Shown here: piece after piece, positions 36,981 to 45,906 of the stretch
Layout: each line of letters opens with the position of its first letter
How positions within the stretch are numbered: the first letter of the stretch is position 1
Assembly (NCBI RefSeq): GCF_021228235.1
Contig: NZ_JAJQRG010000001.1
Location: 372,001 to 436,000 of the forward strand
DNA length: 64,000 bases
Source of the DNA: Pseudophaeobacter flagellatus
Lineage (GTDB): Bacteria > Pseudomonadota > Alphaproteobacteria > Rhodobacterales > Rhodobacteraceae
Direction: 5' to 3'
Translations under genes and position numbers: made by a program
The notes under the pieces: model-generated
Database searches by the model: none
What the model was told of the DNA's origin: nothing
What the model saw: only the letters and a program-made list of their open reading frames with translations

Positions 36981-37918
36981 GCGGCTTTCCTTTGCGCTTC
37001 ACCATCCACGGTGGCTTGGCCATGGGCCAGGCGGGTGGTGATCCGGTCCAAGACCAGTTCCGAAACACGGGTAAAGACCAGATAAAACACCAAGAGCCCC
37101 AGAAAATACCACATGCGCCAGTCTGGATGCGGATAGGCGGTGAATTTGGCGGTTTTGGAGCCGCCAAGCTCGCGGGCCCAAAAGACGATGTCTTCGACGC
37201 CGAGCAGGAACAAGAGCGGCGTTGCCTTGATCAGTACCATCCACAGGTTTGACAGGCCGGGCAGGGCATAGGTCCACATCTGCGGCACCAGAATACGCCA
37301 AAAGGTCTGCCGATGGCTTAGCCCATAGGCCGCGGCGGTTTCGATCTGGGCATGCGGAACAGCCTGCATCGCCCCAAACAGCACATTGGCGGCAAAGGCA
37401 CCAAAGACGATGGCAAAGGTCAGCACCGCCAGGCTAAACCCATAGGCTTCATGCAGCCACTGCGGTGCATCCCCAAGCGGCATCTTGGCGATGCTGCAGA
37501 CAAGGAAATCACTGCCCTGGCGAATGGGTTCATCCCAGTCGGGGCATTTTACCTTGTGGCGCAGGTATTCGATGCCCTGATCCAGCGCGATGACGAAGAA
37601 CAGAAAAAAGGCGATATCCGGCACACCGCGCACGACCGATATATAGATCTTGCCGAGCCAAGAAAGCGGGGTAAACCGCGCCCGAGCCGCCATAGCACCG
37701 CCAAACCCAAAGAGCAGGGCCGCAGGTGCCGTCACCGCCAGTAACAGCAAGACGGTGCCAAAGGACATGTAGAAAGCAAGATGCTTTCCGGTGGTCAGGT
37801 AGCAGCTATACCACTGGATACCCTCCAGCGTGGCCGGGTCAGAGCAAAAGGAAAAAATGGTGAACCTCGTCGGGATCGGGACCGGAGACAAGAAACAAGG
37901 CTGTCTGGTCAGGGGCAA
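36977..37918 (-). CDS. Polar amino acid ABC transporter permease 1 (HisQ/AotQ type)
   Basis: Inner-membrane permease with about five helices and a long periplasmic insertion around residues 120-160. The EAA loop is visible at AAAYGLSHRQTFWRILVPQMWTYALPGLSNLW. The start is uncertain. The longest frame begins at a TTG (37918) inside a hairpin with no ribosome-binding site. The family N-terminus begins near FSFCSDPATLEGIQWYSCYL, where an ATT (37858) sits six bases after a GACGAGG ribosome-binding-site-like stretch, suggesting a rare start or a changed ATG. Overlaps the next gene by four bases. Confidence 0.85.
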   Translation of the reverse strand: MPLTRQPCFLSPVPIPTRFTIFSFCSDPATLEGIQWYSCYLTTGKHLAFYMSFGTVLLLLAVTAPAALLFGFGGAMAARARFTPLSWLGKIYISVVRGVPDIAFFLFFVIALDQGIEYLRHKVKCPDWDEPIRQGSDFLVCSIAKMPLGDAPQWLHEAYGFSLAVLTFAIVFGAFAANVLFGAMQAVPHAQIETAAAYGLSHRQTFWRILVPQMWTYALPGLSNLWMVLIKATPLLFLLGVEDIVFWARELGGSKTAKFTAYPHPDWRMWYFLGLLVFYLVFTRVSELVLDRITTRLAHGQATVDGEAQRKAA

Positions 37919-37938
37919 AGGGGGCTGCCGCCCCCTTT
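37917..37938 (-). other. Intercistronic hairpin between binding protein and permease genes
   Basis: Perfect 9-bp stem AAAGGGGGC (37917-37925) and GCCCCCTTT (37930-37938), 4-nt loop, just after the binding-protein stop. There is no long T-run. Such hairpins commonly protect the binding-protein mRNA and reduce readthrough into the permeases. Confidence 0.75.
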
Positions 37939-37961
37939 ATTGATCAATGGGGAGGCGTGTT

Positions 37962-38672
37962 TCAGAACTTGCCTTCGATTTCCCATTTGTCGAGCATCGT
38001 GTTCAACGTGCCGTCTTCTTTCATCGAAGCAATCGCGGCGTCGAACTTGGCAATGACGTCGGTGTCGGACTGACGGAAGGCCATGCCGATACCATCACCG
38101 AGGAATACGTCGTCGCCAACAAACTGCAGCTCGGTTTCGCTAACGATGGGCAGCAGGAAGTCTTTGTCGGCCATGACGGCGTCGACTTCACCTGAATTTA
38201 CTGCAGCAATGGTTTCATCCGGTGTGGGGAATTCAACCAGGGTCGCACCGGTGCCGGCAACATGCGACGACTGAATGGTGGAGGCCTGAGCCGCGATCAC
38301 GGCGGCCCCAAGATCAACGTCAGCCGAAAGCGCCGCAAAGGCAGAAGGCGATGGGCGCGTGTAGCCTTGGGTGAACTGCACAACTTCCTTGCGCTCTGGG
38401 GTGATCGACATGCCGGCGATGATGGCATCGTAGTTGCCCGACAGCAGGTTGGGAATGATCGAATCCCAGTCATTGGTAACCCACTCGCAGGTCAGCTCGG
38501 CGCGTTTGCACAGCTCGTCGCCCAGCTCGCGCTCAAACCCGTCAACTTCGCCATTGTCGTTGAGAAAATTATAGGGAGGGTAGGCGCCTTCGGTGCCAAG
38601 ACGCACGGTGTCGGCCAGGCCCATGCTGGCGGTCAGCGCCAGGGCTGCGGTGCTCAGAATAAGTGATTTCAT
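37962..38672 (-). CDS. Polar amino acid ABC transporter periplasmic binding protein
   Basis: 236-aa solute-binding protein of the bacterial SBP family 3. Residues 1-20 are a Sec signal peptide (MKSLILSTAALALTASMGLA). The mature protein begins DTVRLGTEGAYPPYNFLND and has WDSIIPNLLSGNYDAIIAGMSITPERKEVVQF and a second-domain VNSGEVDAVMADKDFLL, which make the alpha-amino/alpha-carboxyl pocket. The ligand side-chain specificity cannot be predicted here; a basic amino acid or an opine-like compound are possible. Confidence 0.94.
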   Translation of the reverse strand: MKSLILSTAALALTASMGLADTVRLGTEGAYPPYNFLNDNGEVDGFERELGDELCKRAELTCEWVTNDWDSIIPNLLSGNYDAIIAGMSITPERKEVVQFTQGYTRPSPSAFAALSADVDLGAAVIAAQASTIQSSHVAGTGATLVEFPTPDETIAAVNSGEVDAVMADKDFLLPIVSETELQFVGDDVFLGDGIGMAFRQSDTDVIAKFDAAIASMKEDGTLNTMLDKWEIEGKF

Positions 38673-38789
38673 TGTGTTACTCCCAGTTTTTTGATTGGTA
38701 TTTTGGTGTCTTGTCGTGGTCTTATCCGGTGGTTTTCTCTGCTTCAGGCGCGCGCGCCCTAGGTCAAAGCCCGAATGTGGTGTGTCGGC

Positions 38790-39575
38790 CTATCTGTTGC
38801 GCGCACTTCGGCTTGGCGACAGGAAACCGCGCAGTCGTTCCGATTGTGTGCTGCCAAACACCGCGTCCGGTGGGCCCTGTTCTTCGATCAGGCCTTGATG
38901 CAGGAACACAACCGAATCAGAAACATCCGCCGCCAGGTTCATGTCATGTGTCACGATCATCATGGTCCGTCCCTCAGCGGCAAGGTCCTTGATGACCTTG
39001 ATGACTTCCTGCTCCAGCTCGGGGTCCAGCGCCGATGTGGGTTCGTCAAACAGCAGCGCCTCTGGCTCCATGCACAGCGCCCGCGCGATGGCGGCGCGCT
39101 GTTGTTGCCCCCCGGAAAGCTGCGCCGGATAGGCATCGCATTTGTCGCCAATTCCAACCTTGTCCAGATAGGCGCGGGCCGAGGCCTCGACGGCGGCTGG
39201 CTCCAGTCCCAAAACGGTTACCGGGGCCTCCATCACATTTTGCAAAATGGACATATGAGCCCAGAGGTTAAACTGCTGAAAGACCATCGACAGATTGGTG
39301 CGTATGCGCAGCACTTGCTTGGGGTCGCAGGGGCGGCGTGCCAGCCCGGTTCCGCTCCATCTGATAGGCTCTCCCTTGAACAGGATCTCGCCCTCCTGGC
39401 TGTTTTCCAGCAGGTTGCAGCAGCGCAAAAGGGTTGATTTACCCGACCCGGAAGAGCCGATCAGCGACACAACATCACCGCGGTTTGCAGTGATACTGAC
39501 ACCTTTGATGACCTCCAACTCGCCATAGGATTTATGCAGGTCGCGGATCTCGAGTACAGGTGTCGAATTGGTCAA
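38790..39575 (-). CDS. Polar amino acid ABC transporter ATP-binding protein (HisP/GlnQ type)
   Basis: 261-aa cytoplasmic ATPase that powers the neighbouring permeases. It has Walker A GSSGSGKSTLL, signature LSGGQQQR, Walker B ALLFDEPTSALD and the switch histidine in IVTHDMNLA. It is the first gene of the operon, 117 bases ahead of the binding-protein gene. Confidence 0.95.
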   Translation of the reverse strand: MTNSTPVLEIRDLHKSYGELEVIKGVSITANRGDVVSLIGSSGSGKSTLLRCCNLLENSQEGEILFKGEPIRWSGTGLARRPCDPKQVLRIRTNLSMVFQQFNLWAHMSILQNVMEAPVTVLGLEPAAVEASARAYLDKVGIGDKCDAYPAQLSGGQQQRAAIARALCMEPEALLFDEPTSALDPELEQEVIKVIKDLAAEGRTMMIVTHDMNLAADVSDSVVFLHQGLIEEQGPPDAVFGSTQSERLRGFLSPSRSARNR

Positions 39576-39711
39576 AGCGGTTTCGCCCGATTAAGAAAAA
39601 CTGGTTCTAAATGGACCGAAAAAATGGCTAAATGCAACGCTAAAACCGGAAGCTTTGGGCTTGAACATGCGAAGCGGGTGAAAAAACGGTCAAATCGGAA
39701 GGCGCGGCGGC

Positions 39712-40491
39712 CTAGCTGCGAGCGGCGATCTTTAGCCCTGTCAGCACGGGCCCCGGAGGGGTTGGGACAGAGAGATATTCACTCATTGGAATCTGCAAGA
39801 TTCCCGTCAGATGCAGCGCTGCCCGTGTCGACGGGTCAAGGTCTTCGATCGCATCGGCGATGGCCTGATAGATCTGCACCGGATCCTGCGAGAGCGCAGT
39901 AATAAAGGGCAGGCCTGGGGTTGGGGCTGTCCGTTCAAAGACACAGAGCTGGTCGGCGAAAGCGTCGTATTTCTGGATCAGTTCCCAAGACAGGATATCC
40001 AGCGCGGCAAAGTCTGCGCGCCCCTCGGCAACCGCCAGGGCCGAGGCCCGGTGGCCGCCGGTCTCGACCAGTTCCCCCGGCAGAATGCCAAGATCCTGCA
40101 TATGGATCAGGGGCGCGGCCCAGCCCGATTGCGACAGGCCGTCATTATAGGCAAAGCGGGCACGATCAAAGTCTTTCAGCCGTGGCAGCGGCGTCGCGGT
40201 CTTGGCAACAAAGACACTGCGATAGTATCCCGGCGGGCAGTCGGGCAGACCGTAGTCCGGGGTGCCTACCAGATCGACCTCGCCATAAAGCCGGGTGCGA
40301 AACGGGCACCCACAGGTCTGAGCCAAGAGTAGATCTGGCGCATTCCAGGCCTCCCAGGGGTCGATGTCCCGGTTCAGGGCCTCTGGTGGTTTTTCTGGTC
40401 CCAGATCAAGGTTGTTGCGAATGGCGGCCCAGAACAGATCATTGGCCTCTGCGGTTTCTGGCCTGTCATACATGCCGAGATAGGCGATCAT
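39712..40491 (-). CDS. PhnD/SsuA/transferrin-type binding-protein-like protein, without signal peptide
   Basis: 259 aa. Family 12-type binding-protein fold is suggested by IAYLGMYDRPETAEANDLFW at the start, the central VDLVGTPDYGLPDCPPGYYRSVFVAK and GHRASALAVAEGRADFAALDILSW, which resemble PhnD-like proteins. No signal peptide is seen from the ATG at 40491, nor convincingly in the longer frame, so the protein may be cytosolic, unlike normal ABC binding proteins. Overlaps the TerB gene by four bases (ATGA). Confidence 0.8.
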   Translation of the reverse strand: MIAYLGMYDRPETAEANDLFWAAIRNNLDLGPEKPPEALNRDIDPWEAWNAPDLLLAQTCGCPFRTRLYGEVDLVGTPDYGLPDCPPGYYRSVFVAKTATPLPRLKDFDRARFAYNDGLSQSGWAAPLIHMQDLGILPGELVETGGHRASALAVAEGRADFAALDILSWELIQKYDAFADQLCVFERTAPTPGLPFITALSQDPVQIYQAIADAIEDLDPSTRAALHLTGILQIPMSEYLSVPTPPGPVLTGLKIAARS

Positions 40492-40928
40492 ATAGTGGTT
40501 TCCGCCCGCTTGCGGGCCTGGGCGCTGTCGATATCGCTGACGCCAAGCAGGTTTGCCGACAACCGCATGAGGGCGTCTTCGCCTTGGTCGCGGCGGCCAT
40601 CCGCCAGCACCACCTGCCACAGGGCCTCTACCACGCCGATACGATCTTCATAGGCGACGGCCTCTTTGATGGCGCGAGTGAAGCGGACGGTATCAGGGGC
40701 CTCTGCCTCCATGGCTTCGGCCTGTTCGCGCAACAGGATCGCGCCACCTATGTCCTGGCCATAACGGGTGCAGATGATACGGTCGATACGGTCTTTTTCG
40801 ACTTCTGAGTAATTGTGATCAGACCGGGCAATTCGCACCAAGAGCGCAGTCAGAGCCAGACGCGCGCCTTCATCGTTCAGCGGGGCTGGGGCCGGGGTCA
40901 GCAGGTGGGCAAGTAATTCCTTGAACAT
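40488..40928 (-). CDS. TerB-domain protein 2
   Basis: 146 aa; helical TerB-like domain with the acidic metal-site pattern in LLVRIARSDHNYSEVEKDRID and VEALWQVVLADGRRDQGEDALMR. It is a paralogue of the following upstream gene and translationally coupled to both neighbours. TerB proteins bind metals or act in stress modules; no ter genes are nearby, so 'tellurite resistance' is not a functional prediction here. Confidence 0.87.
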   Translation of the reverse strand: MFKELLAHLLTPAPAPLNDEGARLALTALLVRIARSDHNYSEVEKDRIDRIICTRYGQDIGGAILLREQAEAMEAEAPDTVRFTRAIKEAVAYEDRIGVVEALWQVVLADGRRDQGEDALMRLSANLLGVSDIDSAQARKRAETTI

Positions 40929-41392
40929 TACTCTTCTGTCTCCCGCTTGGCGGCAAGTTTCGCCATGGCCTTGCTGCGTGCCGCCTCGTTATCGGCGAAG
41001 GACAATCCCATGGCCTTGTAAGCCTCTTCGATGATGCGCACTTCGCCTTCATGTTCGTTGTGATCGGCCAGCACCACCTCCCAAAGGGCATCGAGCGCGG
41101 CAAGCCGTTCATCCAGACCTGTGGTTTCACGGATCAGTCGGCCAAAGGTATCGGTTTCTGGCGCCGCCGAGTGCAGTTTTTCGCAGGTGGCACGCACCTT
41201 TGCAGCCTCAATCGCGTCGTGCTGGTACAGCCGCGACAGGATGCGATCAATCAGGCTGATCTCTTCAAGTTTATATTCGCGATCAGACTGCGCCACCCGC
41301 ACCAGCAGGGCGCCCAGGGCCAATTCCGCGTCGGGGTCAGGCAGGGCTGGCGGATCGGTGGGCCGAAAGGCCTGAAAGAACTTCTTGAGCAT
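40928..41392 (-). CDS. TerB-domain protein 1
   Basis: 154-aa helical TerB-like protein starting MLKKFFQAFRP. Motifs match the paralogue: LLVRVAQSDREYKLEEISLIDRIL and LDALWEVVLADHNEHEGEVRIIEE. It is the first gene of the three-gene overlapping group. The ATG at 41392 is preferred over the frame start 42 codons upstream, which is in non-conserved sequence. Overlaps TerB2 by one base (TAATG). Confidence 0.87.
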   Translation of the reverse strand: MLKKFFQAFRPTDPPALPDPDAELALGALLVRVAQSDREYKLEEISLIDRILSRLYQHDAIEAAKVRATCEKLHSAAPETDTFGRLIRETTGLDERLAALDALWEVVLADHNEHEGEVRIIEEAYKAMGLSFADNEAARSKAMAKLAAKRETEE

Positions 41393-41562
41393 GCTTGGAT
41401 ACTCCATCTCTCTGAGCGTCGGTAGTTGCAGTCGTATGTTGCAGGGCCGACTGTTATGAACCTTTGGGGCAGGCTGCGCAACGGGTCCGATCGGCGCGGC
41501 GCATGTGCTGTAGGCCAAGACGCCGGGCCGGTTTTCCGGGCACGGCCCCAGCCAGTCTGTGG

Positions 41563-41856
41563 CTAGCCGCCATAGCCTTCGATAATTGCCATATCGCCGT
41601 TGGCAACCGGATCCCGCAGCGCCTTGGCATCTTGGTAGGCGACACTATCATAGCAGGATTTTGCAGTTTCGAAATCTTTGAATTCAATCACCACGGTCCG
41701 CGAACGCATGGTCCCTTCGCGGATCTCCTTGGTGCCGCCTCGCACCAGAAACCGGGCACCATATTCAGCGAAAGGTGCGGCATTGGCGGCAATGTAGTCT
41801 TTGTAGCGCTCCATATTGTCAACATCGACATGTGCCACCCAATAGGCCTTTGGCAT
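41563..41856 (-). CDS. DUF1330 domain-containing protein
   Basis: 97-aa dimeric alpha/beta-barrel-type protein of the DUF1330 family: MPKAYWVAHVDVDNMERYKDYIAANAAP, then RGGTKEIREG and the C-terminal VANGDMAIIEGYGG. Function unknown; the fold resembles small heme- or ligand-binding monooxygenase-like proteins. A good ribosome-binding site (GAAGGAG) lies upstream. Independent gene. Confidence 0.9.
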   Translation of the reverse strand: MPKAYWVAHVDVDNMERYKDYIAANAAPFAEYGARFLVRGGTKEIREGTMRSRTVVIEFKDFETAKSCYDSVAYQDAKALRDPVANGDMAIIEGYGG

Positions 41857-42036
41857 TTTGTGAGCTCCTTCAATATATTGGTGCCAAGCTGATACAGAAC
41901 CACCGCAAAGGCAATGCTGCGCGGGCAGGGAATTTCCCCGTAAGCAAATGATCTTGCCACGAGTTATTGCAAAACCCGGCCCGTTGGCCAAGGGAAAACA
42001 CCCAAGGCTGTGACGGTGGCAGGAACGCGAGTAACA

Positions 42037-42063
42037 AAAACGCCCGCGCAAAGGCGGGCGTTT
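42037..42063 (-). terminator. Rho-independent terminator of valS
   Basis: AAACGCCCGC (42038-42047), short loop, GCGGGCGTTT (42054-42063), followed on the minus strand by T-run (A36-40). It is 40 bases after the valS stop. Confidence 0.9.
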
Positions 42064-42102
42064 GAGGCAGCGACAGACCGGGGTGCGGCCGATCCTGGCG
42101 GG

Positions 42103-45100
42103 TCAGCCGATCTCTTGCAGGCGCGCCAGGGCGTCTTTGATCTTGGCTTCTTCCTCTTCGCGCAGAGCCAGGTTTTCGCGGGCTTCTGCCACCACCTCTT
42201 CGGGGGCCGAGGCAGCGAATTTGGGGTTTTTCAACCGCCCACGCAACCCGCCCAGTTCCTTGGTCAATTTGCCGAGGTTCTTTTCCTGACGTGCCTTTTC
42301 TGCTGCAACATCAATGATATCGGCCAGTGGCAGCGCAAAGGATGCCCCCGGAGCCGCGATTGAAATACAGCCCTTGGGCAGGTCCTTTGCCTGCGTCAGG
42401 CTTTCAATGCGGGCCTTGTTCAGGATCAGCTCTGCATTGCGATCCCAATAGCCCTGGGCCGCGGCGTCCATTTCGGTGACCAGCATCGGCACGATGGAAC
42501 CCGACGGCACGTTCAGCTGCGAGCGGGCCGAGCGCACATTGCCAATCACCGCGATGACCCAGTTCATTTCGGCCTCGGCCTCGGCATCTACCAGATCGGC
42601 GGCGCGGTAGCTCGGCCAGGCGGCATGGGCCAGCATCTTGGAGGCTTCGCCCATCTTGACGCCGCGCCCTTCGGTGGCATTCCACAGCTCTTCGGTGACA
42701 AAGGGCATGATCGGGTGCATCAGGATCAGCGCCTGATCAATCGCCCAGGCAAAGGTGGCGCGGGTTTCTTCCTTGGCGGCCGCATCATCGCCCTGGAATA
42801 CCGGCTTGGTGAATTCCAGATAGCGGTCGCAGAAGGTGTTCCAGAAGGTGGCATAGATCGCATTGGCGGCGTCATTGAAGCGGAAGCTTTCAAACCCGGC
42901 CTGCACATCGTCGCGCAGCTTGGCAATTTCGCCAATGATCCAACGGTTGAGCGGCAGGGTCGCCTTGGGCGGCGTTGCATCACGGGTAAAGCTGAAGGCA
43001 TCAATCTGACTGTCGCCATAGGAGCAGGCCTGCCAGATCTTGGTGACAAAGTTGCGATAGCCCTCGATCCGCTTCATGTCGAGCTTCAGGACACCACCAA
43101 GCGAGGCCATCGCCGCATTGGTAAAGCGCAGCGCATCGGCGCCGTATTCGTCAATGATTTCCAGTGGGTCGACGACGTTGCCAGTGGATTTGGACATCTT
43201 CTTACCCTTGGCGTCACGCACGAGGCCATGCAGGTAGACGGTGTCGAATGGAATGCGTTCCTTGACCGGCAGGTCCTGATCCAGAACCGCCAACTGCATC
43301 ATCATCATCCGCGCAACCCAGAAGAACAGGATGTCCTGCCCGGTCACCAATGTGGAGGTCGGGAAATACTTCGAGGTGTCCTCGGTCCATTCCGGCCAGC
43401 CCAGGGTGCCGATCGGCCAGAGGCCGGAGGAGAACCAGGTGTCCAGCACGTCGGGGTCGCGGGTAAGTTCAACGTAGAGCGTTCCAGCAGTCCCTTTTTC
43501 TAGGTCAGCGACCCAACCGGTCTCAACATTGGCAACGGCTTCCACGCGCCGTCCTGCGTCGTCTGGACTCAGGTGCTGCCCACCAACGTTTTCACATCGA
43601 ATATCTAGCTGATGATCTGGATACTCTTTCTTGTAAAAGTTGCGGGCACTTTCAATCGCTTCAGCTTCAGTGGGCGCGCAGAATTGGTTGCCTGCTTGGT
43701 CAAACCAGACCGGGATCTGGTGGCCCCACCAGAGCTGACGCGAGATGCACCAGGGCTCGATGTTTTCCAGCCAGTGGTAATAGGTCTTTTCGCCAGACTC
43801 CGGCAGGATCTTGACGGTGCCGTCTTTCACCGCCTCCAGTGCGGGGCCGACGATTTTTTCGGCGTCAACAAACCACTGGTCGGTCAGCATTGGCTCGATT
43901 ACCACTTTGGAGCGGTCGCCAAAGGGCTGCATGATCGGCTTGCTCTCGACATAGGGCAGGGTCTCGGTGACCTCGCTCTCATTGCCGTCTTCATCCTTCA
44001 CTACCTTGGTGACGGTCTGCATCACGGCAAGGCCTTCGGCGGTGATATCTGCCACCACGCGTTTGCGGGCCTCAAACCGGTCCAGCCCGCGATATTCTTC
44101 CGGCACCAGGTTCATTGCGGCGATGCTGGCCTCGGTGAACTCAGCCTCGCCATTGGCGATGGCCTGGGCTGTGGCGGCCTCTTTCACATAGGGGGCACCA
44201 TCGGCACGCATATGGGCCTTGGTGTCCATCAGGTTGTACATCGGAATGCCGCCGCGTTTGGCAACCTGATAGTCGTTGAAGTCATGGGCACCGGTGATCT
44301 TCACCGCGCCAGAGCCAAAGTCCTTGTCGGGGTACTCATCAGTGATGATCGGGATCAGGCGGCGCTGCGCCTTGGGACCGACGGGGATTTCGCACAGCAT
44401 GCCAACGATGGGCGCATAGCGTTCATCCGAGGGGTGCACCGCAACCGCGCCATCGCCCAGCATGGTTTCGGGGCGGGTGGTGGCGATGGAGATATAGTCG
44501 CGTGTCTCCTCCAGCGTGACGTTCCCGTCTTCATCCTTTTCGATGTAGGTATAGGTCGCCCCCCCCGCGAGTGGATACTTAAAGTGCCACATATGGCCGG
44601 GGGTCTCGATATTCTCGACTTCCAGATCCGAGATCGCGGTTTCAAAATGCGGGTCCCAGTTGACCAGCCGCTTGCCGCGATAGATCAGGCCCTTGTTGTA
44701 CATCTCCACAAAGACCTTGATCACGGCGTCGTGGAAGTTGGGCGAGTTCTCATGCCCCGTGCGCGTATCACCGGAAGCGCCCGCCATGGTGAAGGCGGTG
44801 CGGTCAAAATCGCACGACGCACCAAGGCGTTTCAGCTGTTCGATGATGGTGCCGCCCGACTGTTCTTTCCATTCCCAGATTTTGGCAAGGAAATCAGGGC
44901 GTGCAAAATCGGTGCGTTTCTTGCCCTCTTTGGCCAGCTCGCGTTCCACCACCATCTGCGTCGCAATCCCGGCGTGGTCGGTGCCCGGCTGCCACAGGGT
45001 GTCAAACCCCTGCATCCGCTTCCAGCGGATCAGGATATCTTGCAGCGTGTTGTTGAAGGCATGGCCCATGTGCAGCACCCCAGTCACATTGGGGGGCGGG

Positions 45101-45228
45101 ATCATGATGCAATAGGTCGAGGCCTCAGGCTTGGCATTGGCGCCTGCCTTGAAACAGCCAGCCTCTTCCCAGGCCTTGTAAAGGCGGCTTTCAGCTGTGG
45201 CCGCGTCGAATGTCTTGTCCAGTGCCAT
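42103..45228 (-). CDS. valS: Valyl-tRNA synthetase
   Basis: Class I synthetase of 1041 aa that charges tRNA-Val. Domain order: Rossmann core with HIGH motif LHMGHAFN, CP1 editing insertion (about 200-450), KMSKS motif in KGKKMSKSTGNVVDP, anticodon-binding domain (~750-900) and the C-terminal coiled coil at about 970-1041. The start at 45228 (MALDKTFDAATAESRL) is that of the family; upstream 27 codons are unlike it. The gene stands alone on the minus strand. Confidence 0.97.
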   Translation of the reverse strand: MALDKTFDAATAESRLYKAWEEAGCFKAGANAKPEASTYCIMIPPPNVTGVLHMGHAFNNTLQDILIRWKRMQGFDTLWQPGTDHAGIATQMVVERELAKEGKKRTDFARPDFLAKIWEWKEQSGGTIIEQLKRLGASCDFDRTAFTMAGASGDTRTGHENSPNFHDAVIKVFVEMYNKGLIYRGKRLVNWDPHFETAISDLEVENIETPGHMWHFKYPLAGGATYTYIEKDEDGNVTLEETRDYISIATTRPETMLGDGAVAVHPSDERYAPIVGMLCEIPVGPKAQRRLIPIITDEYPDKDFGSGAVKITGAHDFNDYQVAKRGGIPMYNLMDTKAHMRADGAPYVKEAATAQAIANGEAEFTEASIAAMNLVPEEYRGLDRFEARKRVVADITAEGLAVMQTVTKVVKDEDGNESEVTETLPYVESKPIMQPFGDRSKVVIEPMLTDQWFVDAEKIVGPALEAVKDGTVKILPESGEKTYYHWLENIEPWCISRQLWWGHQIPVWFDQAGNQFCAPTEAEAIESARNFYKKEYPDHQLDIRCENVGGQHLSPDDAGRRVEAVANVETGWVADLEKGTAGTLYVELTRDPDVLDTWFSSGLWPIGTLGWPEWTEDTSKYFPTSTLVTGQDILFFWVARMMMMQLAVLDQDLPVKERIPFDTVYLHGLVRDAKGKKMSKSTGNVVDPLEIIDEYGADALRFTNAAMASLGGVLKLDMKRIEGYRNFVTKIWQACSYGDSQIDAFSFTRDATPPKATLPLNRWIIGEIAKLRDDVQAGFESFRFNDAANAIYATFWNTFCDRYLEFTKPVFQGDDAAAKEETRATFAWAIDQALILMHPIMPFVTEELWNATEGRGVKMGEASKMLAHAAWPSYRAADLVDAEAEAEMNWVIAVIGNVRSARSQLNVPSGSIVPMLVTEMDAAAQGYWDRNAELILNKARIESLTQAKDLPKGCISIAAPGASFALPLADIIDVAAEKARQEKNLGKLTKELGGLRGRLKNPKFAASAPEEVVAEARENLALREEEEAKIKDALARLQEIG

Positions 45229-45365
45229 GTGGGTCGTCCTGCGTCGATTGAATTCGGGGTTGCTGCCTCCAATAACGAATGGGGGGGCAAAGGGAAAGGG
45301 ACCGCGCAAACCAGCCTGAAAAATCCGGCAGCGGAGGTGCAGGGGAGGCGGCGCCTAAGGGCAGG

Positions 45366-45800
45366 CTAGAGGCTGCGATCCAGCTTGGTGGCCAGGTGGA
45401 TCAGGCTTTCGGAGGAGCGCACGCCTCGGGCCTCGCCGATCCGGTCGATGGTTTCGTCCAGTGCGGTGGTGGTCTGGGCAACCACCTGGGCCAAAAGATC
45501 AAACCGGCCCGATGTGGTGTGCACCACCTCGACCCCCAAAAGGCTGCGCAGGCGCGACAGTACCTCGGGACCAGAGCGCGGCTCGATCGAGATCAGCACC
45601 GTGGCCTGTAGGGGCGCGCGCTCAACCGCGGATTGGCGCAGCGTATAGCCTGCGATGACACCGCTGCGTTCCAGCCGTTCGATGCGTGCCTGCACCGTGG
45701 TACGCGCCAGTCCCAGGGCGCGGCCCAGTTCCGCCACCGGGCGACGGGCGTTTTCACGCAAGAGGGCCAATAACTGCTGGTCTGTTTCGTCGGTTTTCAT
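45366..45800 (-). CDS. Lrp/AsnC family transcriptional regulator
   Basis: 144-aa regulator. The N-terminal winged helix-turn-helix (residues 1-60: DQQLLALLRENARRPVAELG, RTTVQARIERLERSGVIAGY) is followed by an AsnC effector domain. It is divergent from the ornithine/lysine decarboxylase gene 107 bases away, so it most likely controls it in response to an amino acid or polyamine; that is inferred from the arrangement. Confidence 0.9.
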   Translation of the reverse strand: MKTDETDQQLLALLRENARRPVAELGRALGLARTTVQARIERLERSGVIAGYTLRQSAVERAPLQATVLISIEPRSGPEVLSRLRSLLGVEVVHTTSGRFDLLAQVVAQTTTALDETIDRIGEARGVRSSESLIHLATKLDRSL

Positions 45801-45819
45801 GTTTTTGCCTGCGATCTGG

Positions 45820-45831
45820 CGAAATGTTTCG
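45820..45831. promoter_or_regulatory. Candidate operator of the Lrp/AsnC regulator
   Basis: Perfect 12-base palindrome CGAAATGTTTCG-type (CGAAA-TG-TTTCG) 19-30 bases upstream of the regulator start, in the divergent promoter region with the decarboxylase gene. Position and size fit an AsnC-family site. Confidence 0.5.
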
Positions 45832-45906
45832 TCACTTTAGGCAAACTGCCGGGTGAAAGCGATGCAAAATCAGCGCAAAATATTCAAAACAATAGAGGCT
45901 TTCCCG

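Noticed and set aside
40488-41392. Tellurite resistance operon
   Set aside because: Only TerB-like domains are present; no terC, terD or terZ neighbours. The name would overstate the function.
43612-45369. 585-codon open frame on the plus strand opposite valS
   Set aside because: It is the antisense shadow of valS, which has full family motifs. High GC third positions create long antisense frames here. No ribosome-binding site and no recognisable domain.
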